From Microbacterium sp. 5K110 (GTDB taxonomy: Bacteria > Actinomycetota > Actinomycetes > Actinomycetales > Microbacteriaceae): 46,157 nucleotides of DNA. Position numbers and translations under genes: made by a program. The stretch lies in NCBI RefSeq assembly GCF_005774735.1, contig NZ_VBUM01000019.1, positions 1 to 46,157 of the forward strand, read 5' to 3'. Under the pieces are notes generated by a model, which saw only the letters and a program-made list of their open reading frames with translations, made no database searches and was not told the origin of the DNA. The number at the start of each line of letters is the position of its first letter. The first letter of the stretch is position 1. Shown here piece after piece: positions 36,252-45,771 of the stretch.

Positions 36252-36338
36252 TCAGTCGTCCTCGTCGTGAGCCTCGGCCAGGGCCGCGACCACGAGGTGC
36301 GTGAGATCGATGCTCACGATCCTGGGCTGGTCGCTCAC
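36252..36338 (-). CDS. Possible 28-residue peptide
   Basis: A short frame whose GTG start overlaps the stop of the upstream HAAS-type gene by four bases (GTGA), the same coupling seen at many true junctions in this window. The product would begin VSDQPRIVSIDLTHLVVAAL and end with an acidic EAHDEDD. It ends 13 bases before the terminator hairpin. I cannot identify a family, and translation is inferred from the overlap only. Confidence 0.4.
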   Translation of the reverse strand: MSDQPRIVSIDLTHLVVAALAEAHDEDD

Positions 36339-37426
36339 GGCGCCGCCGCCTCCGCGCCGGGACTGGGCGTCGCGACGGGTGCCGTCGGGGACGGTTCCGG
36401 CGAGGGGACCGCATCGGTGGGAATGGGCTGAACCCGCAGGAACGGGAACGTCGTCGGCTTCGCCTTCGCGACGTCGTCGACGTCGTCCCAGTTGATGGCG
36501 TCGGCCGGGATCTCACGCAGCGGATAGATGTTCCACGCGTCGCTGGCTCCGGGTGCGGTGTACGGCACCGGGACAGGCCCTCCCCCGCCGTAGAAGTACG
36601 AGTCGTACGGCTGTTGTCCCATCTCGCGGCCGACGGTGGTGAGCGGAGTGCCGTCCTGGTCGAAGAGCTGCACCGCCGGGAGGGCATTCCCCTCGGCGTC
36701 GAACGCGAAGATGTTGCGCACGCGCTGGCCGTCGACCGAGAGCCCGGGGACGTACGTGGCGTCGGGGATGTAGGAGTCGCGCGTCAGTGCCTGCGAGAGG
36801 GCAGTCGAGATCGCGAGGGCGAGAACGGGGAGCGCGAGCACCGCGCCGACGCTCATGACGGTGCGGAGCACGCGTACCCACGGTCGCGGGAGCCAGCGGC
36901 CGCGACCCCATTGGACGCTCAGCAGCACCGCACCGAGCAGGATGACCCAGGTGAGGGGGTTGCCGGTGACGAAGAAGACGGCGCCCAGAAGACCGCCCGA
37001 GGGTGCGCTGGGGACCAGCACGAGCATGACGAAGTAGGCCATGAGGTACCAGACGAATCCGCGCACGAGCCACCACACCGGCCGGAGCGACCGCAGCAGA
37101 TCGAGCGTCCATGCGCCCGCGGGGTTCGCCGTCAGGCTCGCACCGAGTTCGCGCCATCCCTCGCGGACCTGCTGAGCCAGCGACTTCCGCGTCGCCGCAA
37201 CCGCATCGCTGCGTTCCGGGAGTCCTGCGGCCGCGCGCAGTTCGGCGGCGTAGGTCGTGGCATCCGGGAGTTCGAAGTCGTCGCCGGCCTCGGTGGCCTG
37301 GTCGGAGAGATCGGCTTCGAGACCGTCGAGCAGGTCGTCGATCTCGTCGGCGGGAAGGTCGTCGAGCTGCGCGCGCACGGAGGCGGCGAACGTACGGATG
37401 TCTTCGCGAGCGGGCGTGGTGATCAT
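36335..37426 (-). CDS. HAAS-domain (permease prefix type) membrane protein
   Basis: The 363-residue protein begins with a helical, acidic domain (AREDIRTFAASVRAQLDDLP and the following LDGLEADLSDQA) that matches the HAAS/permease-prefix type commonly paired with PadR regulators. Three to four membrane helices follow (about residues 120-225), then an extracellular region and a Pro-rich tail. The ATG overlaps the PadR stop by four bases. It probably acts with the PadR regulator in an envelope or stress response; the exact role is unknown. Confidence 0.82.
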   Translation of the reverse strand: MITTPAREDIRTFAASVRAQLDDLPADEIDDLLDGLEADLSDQATEAGDDFELPDATTYAAELRAAAGLPERSDAVAATRKSLAQQVREGWRELGASLTANPAGAWTLDLLRSLRPVWWLVRGFVWYLMAYFVMLVLVPSAPSGGLLGAVFFVTGNPLTWVILLGAVLLSVQWGRGRWLPRPWVRVLRTVMSVGAVLALPVLALAISTALSQALTRDSYIPDATYVPGLSVDGQRVRNIFAFDAEGNALPAVQLFDQDGTPLTTVGREMGQQPYDSYFYGGGGPVPVPYTAPGASDAWNIYPLREIPADAINWDDVDDVAKAKPTTFPFLRVQPIPTDAVPSPEPSPTAPVATPSPGAEAAAP

Positions 37427-37782
37427 CGGGCGTCTCCGATCGTGCGCAGGGTCTTCGGGCGGGCGGTGTCGTCGAGCAGGTCGGTCATCGCCGACGAGAA
37501 GTGAGCCCAGGTGGTGCGCTGCGCGTCGAGCAGCTCCCGGCCCTGGGTGTTGATCGCGTAGTACTTGCGGTGCGGTCCGCCGTCCGACGGAACGACGTAG
37601 CTCGACAGCGCGCCGGCCGAGTAGAGCCGACGCAGCGTGCCGTACACCGAGGCATCCCCCACCCCACCGAGGCCCGCATCGCGCAGGCGTCGCACGATGT
37701 CGTAGCCGTACCCGTCGTCGTGCTGCACGACCGCGAGCACGGCGGCATCCAGCACCCCCTTGAGCAGCTGCGTCGTATCCAC
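37423..37782 (-). CDS. PadR-family transcriptional regulator
   Basis: A 119-residue winged-helix regulator: TTQLLKGVLDAAVLAVVQHD, then GYGYDIVRRLRDAGL, the wing region GDASVYGTLRRLYSAGALSS and RKYYAINTQGRELL, with a short carboxy helix. The GTG start follows AAAGGGGG. A longer frame upstream lacks support. PadR proteins usually repress their own operon, here together with the HAAS membrane protein. The ligand is unknown. Confidence 0.93.
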   Translation of the reverse strand: MDTTQLLKGVLDAAVLAVVQHDDGYGYDIVRRLRDAGLGGVGDASVYGTLRRLYSAGALSSYVVPSDGGPHRKYYAINTQGRELLDAQRTTWAHFSSAMTDLLDDTARPKTLRTIGDAR

Positions 37783-37887
37783 GCGCGCCCCCTTTCGCTT
37801 GTCTGTGAGGGACAGTACCACGCGATGCGCAGTAGTGCGCGGTGCGGATGCCACCGGTGTGGCGTGCCGTGCGCGATGTTCGAAATG

Positions 37888-37903
37888 CCCCTCGCATGAG
37901 GGG
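37888..37903. terminator. Short hairpin in the PadR / secreted protein gap
   Basis: CCCCTC-GCAT-GAGGGG, a perfect 6-base stem in the 267-base divergent gap. It may be an operator rather than a terminator. Confidence 0.35.
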
Positions 37904-38049
37904 TGATCGGGCCGTAGAACGCAATCGACGTCACCTGGGACTGCAATATCCGTCAGTGGCTTGAGGCCATGACGTGGAGAGGACTCGGCTGCATAGCTTG
38001 GCGCGGGGGCAGTGGCCTGCCGTCCTTGCGTTGACCGATCGGAGCACTT

Positions 38050-39003
38050 ATGACACCCACGCCCACATCCCCTGAGCCCGTCGGCGACGCCTCCCGGAGC
38101 CAGCGGGGTATCTCGCGCCGGTCGATCGTCGTTGCGGGCGCATGGTCCGTCCCCGCCATCACCGTCGCTGTCGCCGCTCCATCCGCCTCTGCGTCGACCA
38201 CTCTCGCCATCGTCGTCACTGAGCCGCCCACCCAGACCACGGCGTGCAGCGCGACGGTCACCCCCATTCGTTTCACGGTCACCGAGAACGGTGCCCCCGC
38301 AGCGGGGCGTGCCGTGACGGTCACGTTGCCCGATGGCGCGCGCTTCCGTTCCGGCGTGACCGGTACCTACATCAGCGGGTCGGACGGCGTCGTTACGGTT
38401 CCAGCGGGAGACATCCTCGCCGGTCCGAAAACGGGTGTGATCTCCGCGACCGTTTCTGGTGCGAATATCCAGACCGCTTTCCCCGTCCGGACGACGGGTG
38501 CCTTGCAGTACGGCTCGAAGGCGGCGAATATCGCTGCGGCGAGTAATTCCGGTTTCGTGCGTCTGTCGGCGTCGGATAACGGTGCGGTCGCGGTGAAGGC
38601 GAACGGTGAGGTCTGGCGTACCACGTCGGATGCGCCGGAGTGGGTGAAGGTCGGCGATGGCGGGTCGACGGAGGCGAATCAGTCCGGCTATGTGGCTTTC
38701 GGGAACGGTGAGTCCGGGGATGCGCTGTGGGTAAAGGATGGCGCGTTGCGGTATGGCTCGACGGCGGCGAATATCGCTGCGGCGAGTAATTCCGGTTTCG
38801 TGCGTCTGTCGGCGTCGGATAACGGTGCGGTTGCCGTGAAGGCGAACGGTGAGGTCTGGCGTACGACCTCGGCAGAGCGCCCGTGGGTCAAGGTCGGCGA
38901 TGGCGGGTCGACGGAGACCAACCAGTCCGGGTACGTGAATTACTCGAATGGCACGACGGGTGACGCCCTGTGGATCAAGACGACCACCACCTGCGCGGTC
39001 TGA
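38050..39003 (+). CDS. Secreted protein with Ig-like domain and two near-identical repeats
   Basis: The 317-residue protein has a twin-arginine-like signal (ISRRSIVVAGAWSVPAITVA, about residues 20-50), an Ig-like (Big_1-type) region (about 58-140, with RFTVTENGAPAAGRAVTVT) and two consecutive 81-residue repeats starting GALQYGS and GALRYGS (from 38497 and 38740). Each repeat contains AAASNSGFVRLSASDNGAVA and WVKVGDGGST. At the DNA level a 68-base stretch is identical at 38521 and 38764. The repeats use more T-ending codons (AAT, GGT, TTC with GGT) than neighbours. The repeat resembles tectonin/RCC1-like blades, but I am unsure. The role is unknown; surface binding is a guess. Confidence 0.82.
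   Translation: MTPTPTSPEPVGDASRSQRGISRRSIVVAGAWSVPAITVAVAAPSASASTTLAIVVTEPPTQTTACSATVTPIRFTVTENGAPAAGRAVTVTLPDGARFRSGVTGTYISGSDGVVTVPAGDILAGPKTGVISATVSGANIQTAFPVRTTGALQYGSKAANIAAASNSGFVRLSASDNGAVAVKANGEVWRTTSDAPEWVKVGDGGSTEANQSGYVAFGNGESGDALWVKDGALRYGSTAANIAAASNSGFVRLSASDNGAVAVKANGEVWRTTSAERPWVKVGDGGSTETNQSGYVNYSNGTTGDALWIKTTTTCAV
38497..38982 (+). repeat. Direct repeat of 243 bp inside the secreted protein gene
   Basis: Two tandem copies (38497-38739 and 38740 to about 38982) in frame, 81 codons each. The first 100 bases are nearly identical while the ends differ, suggesting recent duplication or gene conversion of the central part. Confidence 0.85.
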
Positions 39004-39023
39004 CGGCGGATCAAGGGAATTGA

Positions 39024-39040
39024 CCGCCCCGACGGGGCGG
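39024..39040 (+). terminator. Terminator after the secreted protein gene
   Basis: CCGCCCC-GAC-GGGGCGG, a perfect 7-base stem, 21 bases after the stop. Confidence 0.6.
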
Positions 39041-39167
39041 TGGTGGCGGGGGATCTCGACGCTGATTGAGCTTCGAGGTCTCCCGTCGCCGGGATTACAA
39101 TGTTCGATTTCGGTGACTGAAATGCGCTCGAGCTAGATGCGTCTTACTATTTCCTCGAGGTGCGCCC

Positions 39168-40169
39168 ATGAAGAATGACCACTCCGCACTCGGCTCCCTC
39201 AGGTTTCACGATGGTGTCGGATGGCTCGGATCGATCGGGTTTCAGCGCATCACGGCCAGGACGACAGACGTCGAGGTGCTGCGGAAGGTCTTCAGTGACG
39301 CGGGGGCGAGCCTCCTTCCACCGATCAGACCCGTCGATATGGACCTCGCGGCACTACGGTTCGACTCGTTCTTGGTCGCGCGATTCACCACGCGATCTCT
39401 CGCGATGGAGTGGACTCGTGCGCGGCCGCGCTCTAGTCGGCGGTTCCTTGCCCTGTTCGTGATGTCCGGCGCCGTCGCAGTGACCACCGACGTGCCGCGA
39501 ACGGTCGTAGAGAACAATGGCGTCTTCGTGGTTCGCCCGGGGAGCGACCGGATCGTGACCGAGTTTCTGGTCCCCTCCGAGGTTGTCGTGTTCACGTTCG
39601 ATCGGGACGAGGTCGGTGGACTGAGCGAGGGTCCGCTGTCGCCCGAGCCGATGTCGATGACGTCGCCTGTGCTCCGCTCAGCCTGCACATTCATGTGCGG
39701 GTTGGTGGACAGCAGAACCGCGGACGACGAGGGGAACGTCTCGGTTCTGCGGGAGCTGACTCGCGGCATGGCGCGCGCACTCGTGCAGGAGGCATCGGGC
39801 GTCGCGGAGCAGGCGGATGACGAGTTCGACCGCATCATCCTCATCCTCAAGCGCAACGCGCACGCACCGAGTTTCGGTCCCGACCAGGTGAGCGAGGTGT
39901 TGGGGATGTCGCGACGAAGCCTGGAGAGGATCTTCTCTGCACACGGTCGTACGTTCGCTCAGACCCTGAGAGAGGTGCGGGTGGAGGCAGCGCTTCAGCT
40001 CTTGCGCGAGGAGCCTCCCCACAGTTTGGAGGAGGTCGCCGAGCGGAGTGGCTTCGGATCGGTCGACTCGTTGCGGCGAGCCTGCCTGCGCCACCTCGGA
40101 AAGACGCCCCGAGACATTCGCGACGCCGGCGGACTCATCGAATCGCCGTCGCAGTCACGCGCCAGCTGA
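39168..40169 (+). CDS. AraC-family transcriptional regulator
   Basis: The 333-residue protein has an amino-terminal AraC-binding-like domain (about residues 30-220) and a carboxy-terminal double helix-turn-helix (about 240-325) with SEVLGMSRRSLERIFSAHGR, then LEEVAERSGFGSVDSLRRAC and HLGKTPRDIR. The ATG follows CGAGGTG. It lies 164 bases after the secreted repeat protein in the same direction, so it may regulate that gene or the alcohol module; neither is shown by the sequence. The ligand is unknown. Confidence 0.9.
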   Translation: MKNDHSALGSLRFHDGVGWLGSIGFQRITARTTDVEVLRKVFSDAGASLLPPIRPVDMDLAALRFDSFLVARFTTRSLAMEWTRARPRSSRRFLALFVMSGAVAVTTDVPRTVVENNGVFVVRPGSDRIVTEFLVPSEVVVFTFDRDEVGGLSEGPLSPEPMSMTSPVLRSACTFMCGLVDSRTADDEGNVSVLRELTRGMARALVQEASGVAEQADDEFDRIILILKRNAHAPSFGPDQVSEVLGMSRRSLERIFSAHGRTFAQTLREVRVEAALQLLREEPPHSLEEVAERSGFGSVDSLRRACLRHLGKTPRDIRDAGGLIESPSQSRAS

Positions 40170-40203
40170 CCTCGGTCGGGTGAGTGTCGCCACCACGACT
40201 ACC

Positions 40204-40239
40204 GAGGGGGTGGCATCCACTCCCGGATGCCACCCCCTC
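40204..40239. terminator. Bidirectional terminator between araC-type and adh genes
   Basis: Perfect 15-base arms (40204-40218 and 40225-40239) with a six-base loop between the convergent gene ends. The arms include GGCATCC/GGATGCC. Confidence 0.65.
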
Positions 40240-40276
40240 GACGCTCTGGCCGGTCTGGGGCCGCGAAACGGCAGAT

Positions 40277-40317
40277 GGGGCGGTCCATTGCGCGCCCCAC
40301 TGCACGGATCACGCCCC
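40277..40317. repeat. Dispersed palindrome-ended element, copy 2
   Basis: Starts GGGGCGGTC and ends GGATCACGCCCC, like the copy at 36137-36176. Confidence 0.5.
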
Positions 40318-40356
40318 GAACGCCCGGCATCGAACGCCCCGGAGCGCGACGCCCGC

Positions 40357-41391
40357 TTACGGAACGACGACCGCGCGGCCGCGCACCTCGCCGTGGTGCA
40401 GGCGCTGGTAGGCCTCGACGGCGGAGTCGATGTCGTACTTCTCGACGTGCACGCCCACGGCGCCGCTGCGGGCGAGGTCGAGCACCTCGATCAGCTCGCT
40501 GCGGGTGCCCCAGTACGGCGCGCGCACGGCGGCGCCCATCGGCGTCGAGAAGAAGCCGGCGGGCAGGATGCCACCACCGATGCCGACGATGTGGATGAAG
40601 CTGTTGATCGCCGCGACCTCGCGGGCCAGGTCGATCGTCGGCTGCGCGCCGACGAAGTCGAACACCGCCGACGCGCCGAGGCCGCCGGTGAGCTCGCGGA
40701 TCCGCTCGGCGGCGTGCTCGTCGGAGGTCACCGTGTGGTGGGCGCCGACCTCGCGGGCGAGGGCGAGCTTGTCTTCGCTGACGTCGACCGCGATGACGGT
40801 GGCCTGCGTGATCGCGCGGAGGATCTGCACGCCCACGTGTCCGAGGCCGCCGACGCCGATCACAACGGCCGTCGCACCGGGGTACAGCTTCTCTTTCGCG
40901 GCGACGATCGCGTGGTACGGGGTGAGTCCGGCATCCGTCAGCGAGACCGTCTCGACGGGGTCGAGGTCGCCGAGCGGCACGAGGTGGCGCGGGTCGTCGA
41001 CGATGACGTACTCGGCCATGGCGCCCGGGCTGCCGAGTCCGGGAGGGGTGATGCCCATCGCGGCGGCGTAGGGGCAGTAGTTCTCGGCGCCGCTGGCGCA
41101 CGCGTGGCAGCGACCGCAGCCCCAGGGGCCGTAGATGGCGTACGCGGCGCCGATCTCGACGCCCTCGACACCCTCGCCGAGCTCGTCGACGACGCCCGCG
41201 CCCTCGTGGCCCAGGGTCAGGGGCAGGCCGTAGGTGTACTGCTCCTCGGGCAGGTCCATGACGAACCAGTCCGAGTGGCACAGGCCCGCAGCGGTCACCT
41301 TCAGGCGCACCTGACCGGGGCCGGGGTGGGGATCGTCGATCTCGACGACCTCGGGTCCTCTACCGATCTCCCGGTACTGCACTGCCTTCAT
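40357..41391 (-). CDS. Zinc-dependent alcohol dehydrogenase, NAD type
   Basis: Oxidises alcohols to aldehydes. The 344-residue MDR-family enzyme has the catalytic zinc ligands in GLCHSDWF and GHEGAGVV, the four-cysteine structural zinc loop (CGRCHACASGAENYC), and the NAD-binding VIGVGGLGHVGVQ with an Asp in VAVDVSEDK that favours NAD over NADP. The ATG follows AAAGGGATG. It is divergent from the GAF regulator and close to an aldehyde dehydrogenase, so it likely forms the first step of an alcohol oxidation pathway. The substrate is unknown. Confidence 0.95.
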   Translation of the reverse strand: MKAVQYREIGRGPEVVEIDDPHPGPGQVRLKVTAAGLCHSDWFVMDLPEEQYTYGLPLTLGHEGAGVVDELGEGVEGVEIGAAYAIYGPWGCGRCHACASGAENYCPYAAAMGITPPGLGSPGAMAEYVIVDDPRHLVPLGDLDPVETVSLTDAGLTPYHAIVAAKEKLYPGATAVVIGVGGLGHVGVQILRAITQATVIAVDVSEDKLALAREVGAHHTVTSDEHAAERIRELTGGLGASAVFDFVGAQPTIDLAREVAAINSFIHIVGIGGGILPAGFFSTPMGAAVRAPYWGTRSELIEVLDLARSGAVGVHVEKYDIDSAVEAYQRLHHGEVRGRAVVVP

Positions 41392-41765
41392 GGCATCCCT
41401 TTCTGTCGGTGGTTCGGGTACTTCCACCGTCCTCCCGTCGCGGGGGCGTGTCGAGGGGGGTGGCGGCGTTTTCCGCGCTTGAGAACGGAACTCATCAATG
41501 CACGTGAATGGACTGGCGGATGCCGGGAGCGACACGCCGACGCGAGCGCGCTGGTGCCGCGAGGTCGGCTCCGCTTGTGTCGCGCCCCGCCGGTTCGGGG
41601 CGCGGAACGTGGCCCCGGGGCGTTGTGCGTGGCCCCGGGGCCACCGAGGCTGCTTCCGCACGCGGCCCGCAGCGCCAGGTGCCTGGCATCCCGCCGTGAA
41701 CCCTGCCGCGGTGGCACGCGCCGACCTACACTGGTGCCACCTCCGTCACCGTCGATGGGAGTCCC
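41392..41765. promoter_or_regulatory. Divergent regulatory region, adh and GAF regulator
   Basis: A 374-base gene-free stretch. It contains a perfect 9-base inverted repeat CGCGCCCCG/CGGGGCGCG (41581-41589 and 41596-41604) and two direct GTGGCCCCGGGG copies 20 bases apart (41609-41620 and 41629-41640). A TACACT hexamer lies 36 bases before the regulator start. These are candidate operators for the adjacent regulator; binding is inferred. Confidence 0.5.
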
Positions 41766-43073
41766 GTGCCTTCTCCATGGTCGCGACCGACCATCTCCCC
41801 CGAGACCTCGGGATTGCTCATCGCGCGTGCGCACGACGAACTCCTCGCGGGCAACGACGATCGCCGTCTCGACGACGTGAGGCCCCTGGTGCAGGACTCG
41901 TGGCGGCGGTCGCTGGCATCCCTCGTCGGACCCGAAGGCCTGCCGACGCTCGAGTTCGCGAGCGACGAGCTCGAGGCGTACCGCCGGGCTCATCCGCTGG
42001 CCGGGGTCATGGACATGGTCCGCGCGCTGCTGCTGCCCGGGTCGGCCGAGGATTCCGGCGTCGTCGTGGCCGTGGGCGACGCGGCCGGGCGGCTGCTCTG
42101 GGTCGAGGGCGATCAGCGCGTCCGCACGCTCACGGGAGACATGGGTTTCGTGGCCGGCGCGAACTGGTCGGAGGATACCGTGGGCACCTCGGCCCCGGGG
42201 ACGGCGCTGACCCTCGACCGGTCGGTGCAGATCCGTGGGGCCGAGCACTTCAACCGGCTCGTGCAGGCGTGGTCGTGCACCGCGGCACCGGTGCACGATC
42301 CCGAGACGCGGCAGCTGTTGGGGATGATCGACGTCACGGGAGGGCCCGAGGCCGTCACCCCGCAGGCCCAATTGCTGGTGGATGCCACGGCCCGGGCGAT
42401 CGAGAGCGAGATCCTCGTCGCACGGCTCCGGGCGCAGCAGACTCCTCCGCCGCGGTCCCCGCGCCGTTCCCCCGGGACGCGGGCGGTGCTGCGGATCCTG
42501 GGCCGCGACCGCGCGCTGCTGGAGGTGTCGGGCGAGACCGGCGAGACGGTGATCGAGCTCGGCGCGCGGCACGCCGAGATCCTGCTGCTCCTGGCCGTGC
42601 ACCGCGAGGGCATGTCCGCTGAGGTGCTGAGCGAGGCCGTCTACGGGCACCCGGCGACCGAGACGCTGCGGCCCGAGATGGTGCGGCTGCGCCGCGTGCT
42701 CGCGCCCCTCGCGCCCGGTCTGGTGCCGGCATCCCGCCCGTATCGGCTGCTCGACGGCCTCGAGACCGACGCGCAGCAGGTGCTGTCGCTGCTCGACCGC
42801 GGGGCGCACCGCGTGGCCCTCGCCGCCTACCGCGGGCCGGTGCTGCCCGACTCCGTCGCGCCCGGGGTGGTCGAGGTGCGCGAGTCGGTGCGCTCGGCGC
42901 TGCGCGAAGCCCTGATCGAGGAAGCGGGGATCGACGTGCTGCTCGCGTACGCCGAGACCGCCGACGCGCGCGAGGACGTCGAGCTGCTGCGGTTGTGCCT
43001 CGGGATGCTGCCGGCCCGCTCGCCGAAGCGTGCTGGACTCGTGACCCGGATCGAGCGCCTCGAAGGGGACTGA
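41766..43073 (+). CDS. GAF-domain transcriptional regulator (AcoR-like sensor, winged-helix end)
   Basis: The 435-residue protein has an amino domain like that of AcoR-type regulators (LVQDSWRRSLASL), a GAF sensor (about residues 65-225; GANWSEDTVGTSAPGTAL) and a carboxy part with a winged-helix look (LGARHAEILLLLAVHREGM, then TLRPEMVRLRRVL) and a trailing region with AYRGPVLPDSVAPG. There is no sigma-54 AAA+ domain, as expected in actinobacteria. It is divergent from adh and upstream of an aldehyde dehydrogenase, so it probably senses an alcohol or aldehyde and controls both. The start is GTG. Confidence 0.85.
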   Translation: MPSPWSRPTISPETSGLLIARAHDELLAGNDDRRLDDVRPLVQDSWRRSLASLVGPEGLPTLEFASDELEAYRRAHPLAGVMDMVRALLLPGSAEDSGVVVAVGDAAGRLLWVEGDQRVRTLTGDMGFVAGANWSEDTVGTSAPGTALTLDRSVQIRGAEHFNRLVQAWSCTAAPVHDPETRQLLGMIDVTGGPEAVTPQAQLLVDATARAIESEILVARLRAQQTPPPRSPRRSPGTRAVLRILGRDRALLEVSGETGETVIELGARHAEILLLLAVHREGMSAEVLSEAVYGHPATETLRPEMVRLRRVLAPLAPGLVPASRPYRLLDGLETDAQQVLSLLDRGAHRVALAAYRGPVLPDSVAPGVVEVRESVRSALREALIEEAGIDVLLAYAETADAREDVELLRLCLGMLPARSPKRAGLVTRIERLEGD

Positions 43074-43089
43074 TGTCGGAGGCCCTGGC

Positions 43090-43095
43090 TACGCT
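43090..43095 (+). promoter_or_regulatory. -10 hexamer, leaderless start of the 174-residue gene
   Basis: TACGCT six bases before the ATG at 43102. Confidence 0.5.
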
Positions 43096-43101
43096 GGCTG
43101 C

Positions 43102-43626
43102 ATGGACGAACAGACGCTCGACATCTTCTCGGCTGCTCGCGCGCGACGTGACGTGGGGCGCATCCGCGAGGCCCTCGCCGAGGTCAAGGCCGGCGACATC
43201 GCTCGTGTCATCGTCCGCTCCCCTCGCTACGGGCTGTACGCCCTCGAGGGCACGGTACGCATCGGTGTCGGTGGTCAGCCGCTCGTCGGCGACGTGATCC
43301 TCGCCACGAGCGCCGAGATCCAGCGCATCGACCTCGGCATCCCCGCCCCCGAGCCGGCCTTGTCGGCCGACGTCGTCGACCCCTCGACGCTCCCCCACGG
43401 CACGCCCGTGCGCGTGACGTTCCTCACGCCCACGCACCAGACCTTCGCCGTCACCGGTCCGATCACCGCGGGCAACGACCGCTTCCTCCTCGTCGGCAGC
43501 TGGATCGTCGCCGACGACCGCGCCATCGCCCCGCGCGTGCAGAGCATCGAGCGTCTCGACAACGTCGACCTGCACGAGGTCAACGTCCCGCCGCTGCGAT
43601 CGGTTCTGGCCGACGCCGACGCGTAA
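43102..43626 (+). CDS. Unknown cytoplasmic protein (174 residues)
   Basis: I do not recognise a family. The protein starts MDEQTLDIFSAARARRDVGR, then a beta-rich section (GLYALEGTVRIGVGGQPLVG) and ends in an acidic tail. There is no signal or membrane helix. The ATG lies six bases after a TACGCT hexamer, suggesting a leaderless mRNA independent of the regulator. A perfect terminator hairpin follows. Its location between the GAF regulator and the aldehyde dehydrogenase may be accidental. Confidence 0.75.
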   Translation: MDEQTLDIFSAARARRDVGRIREALAEVKAGDIARVIVRSPRYGLYALEGTVRIGVGGQPLVGDVILATSAEIQRIDLGIPAPEPALSADVVDPSTLPHGTPVRVTFLTPTHQTFAVTGPITAGNDRFLLVGSWIVADDRAIAPRVQSIERLDNVDLHEVNVPPLRSVLADADA

Positions 43627-43640
43627 TCGCACGACAGAAG

Positions 43641-43670
43641 GGATGCCGCGGCCTCAGGGTCGCGGCATCC
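43641..43670 (+). terminator. Terminator after the 174-residue gene
   Basis: Perfect 10-base arms GGATGCCGCG and CGCGGCATCC with a ten-base loop, followed by GTCGTTCT. Confidence 0.7.
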
Positions 43671-43773
43671 GTCGTTCTGCGCCCCGCGGGGTCGGCCGCG
43701 GCCGGGCGGCTGGCGTAGTCGTGCGGTGGCGCGGGGTGCAGCGGCCGTGTGGCGCGGTCCGGCCCGGCCCCCG

Positions 43774-43789
43774 TGCAACCCGATGCAAC
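43774..43789 (+). promoter_or_regulatory. Candidate operator before the aldehyde dehydrogenase
   Basis: TGCAACCCGATGCAAC: two TGCAAC half-sites exactly one helical turn (10 bases) apart, about 75 bases before the start. Binding by the adjacent regulator is inference. Confidence 0.3.
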
Positions 43790-43863
43790 GTCCCTCGGCG
43801 TACCGTCGGCGCATCGCCGCCCCAAGGCCGTTGCGGCGTTCATGACCGTCGAAGGAGACACGC

Positions 43864-45414
<1,551 letters not shown>

Positions 45415-45456
45415 GCCGGCGCCGTGGGCTGCAGCGTCTTGGCGCCGTCGTGGACG

Positions 45457-45519
45457 GAGCGTCGGGGCGGCGGGTCGCCGACGCTCGGTGACCCCCGGGA
45501 TGCTCTCCCCGGGGGTCAC
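45457..45519 (+). terminator. Double terminator after the aldehyde dehydrogenase
   Basis: First hairpin: 9-base arms at 45457-45465 and 45478-45486. Second: 12-base arms at 45488-45499 and 45508-45519, followed by CCCTTTTGG. The second is a good intrinsic terminator. Confidence 0.75.
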
Positions 45520-45546
45520 ACCCTTTTGGTTGGTGTTGAGGCTGTG

Positions 45547-45747
45547 CGTGTCCCACTTGGTGCGGGTTCGGCGGGCTGAATCGGCACATTGTGGGACGCG
45601 CGTGTGGTTTCGGTGGTGGCGTGTCCCACTTTGTGCGAGTTGCACCGGCTGAATCCGCACTTAGTGGGACATGCCTGTGGGTGACGTCGGTGGCGTGTCC
45701 CACTTGGTGCAGATCGAGCGCCGATCTCCCGCACGTAGTGGGACGCG
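45547..45747. repeat. Three GTGTCCCAC hairpin repeats
   Basis: Three similar units of about 54 bases (45547-45600, 45620-45673, 45694-45747), spaced by about 73-74 bases. Each begins CGTGTCCCACTTgGTGC (or TTT) and ends GCAC.TaGTGGGAC (first unit: GCACATTGTGGGAC), so each folds into a hairpin with arms GTCCCAC/GTGGGAC. Loops differ. The array fills most of the 357-base gap upstream of the DUF779 gene; the left part of the gap holds the terminators. Confidence 0.85.
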
Positions 45748-45771
45748 CTCTCGAGGAATGGAGAAGAACGG

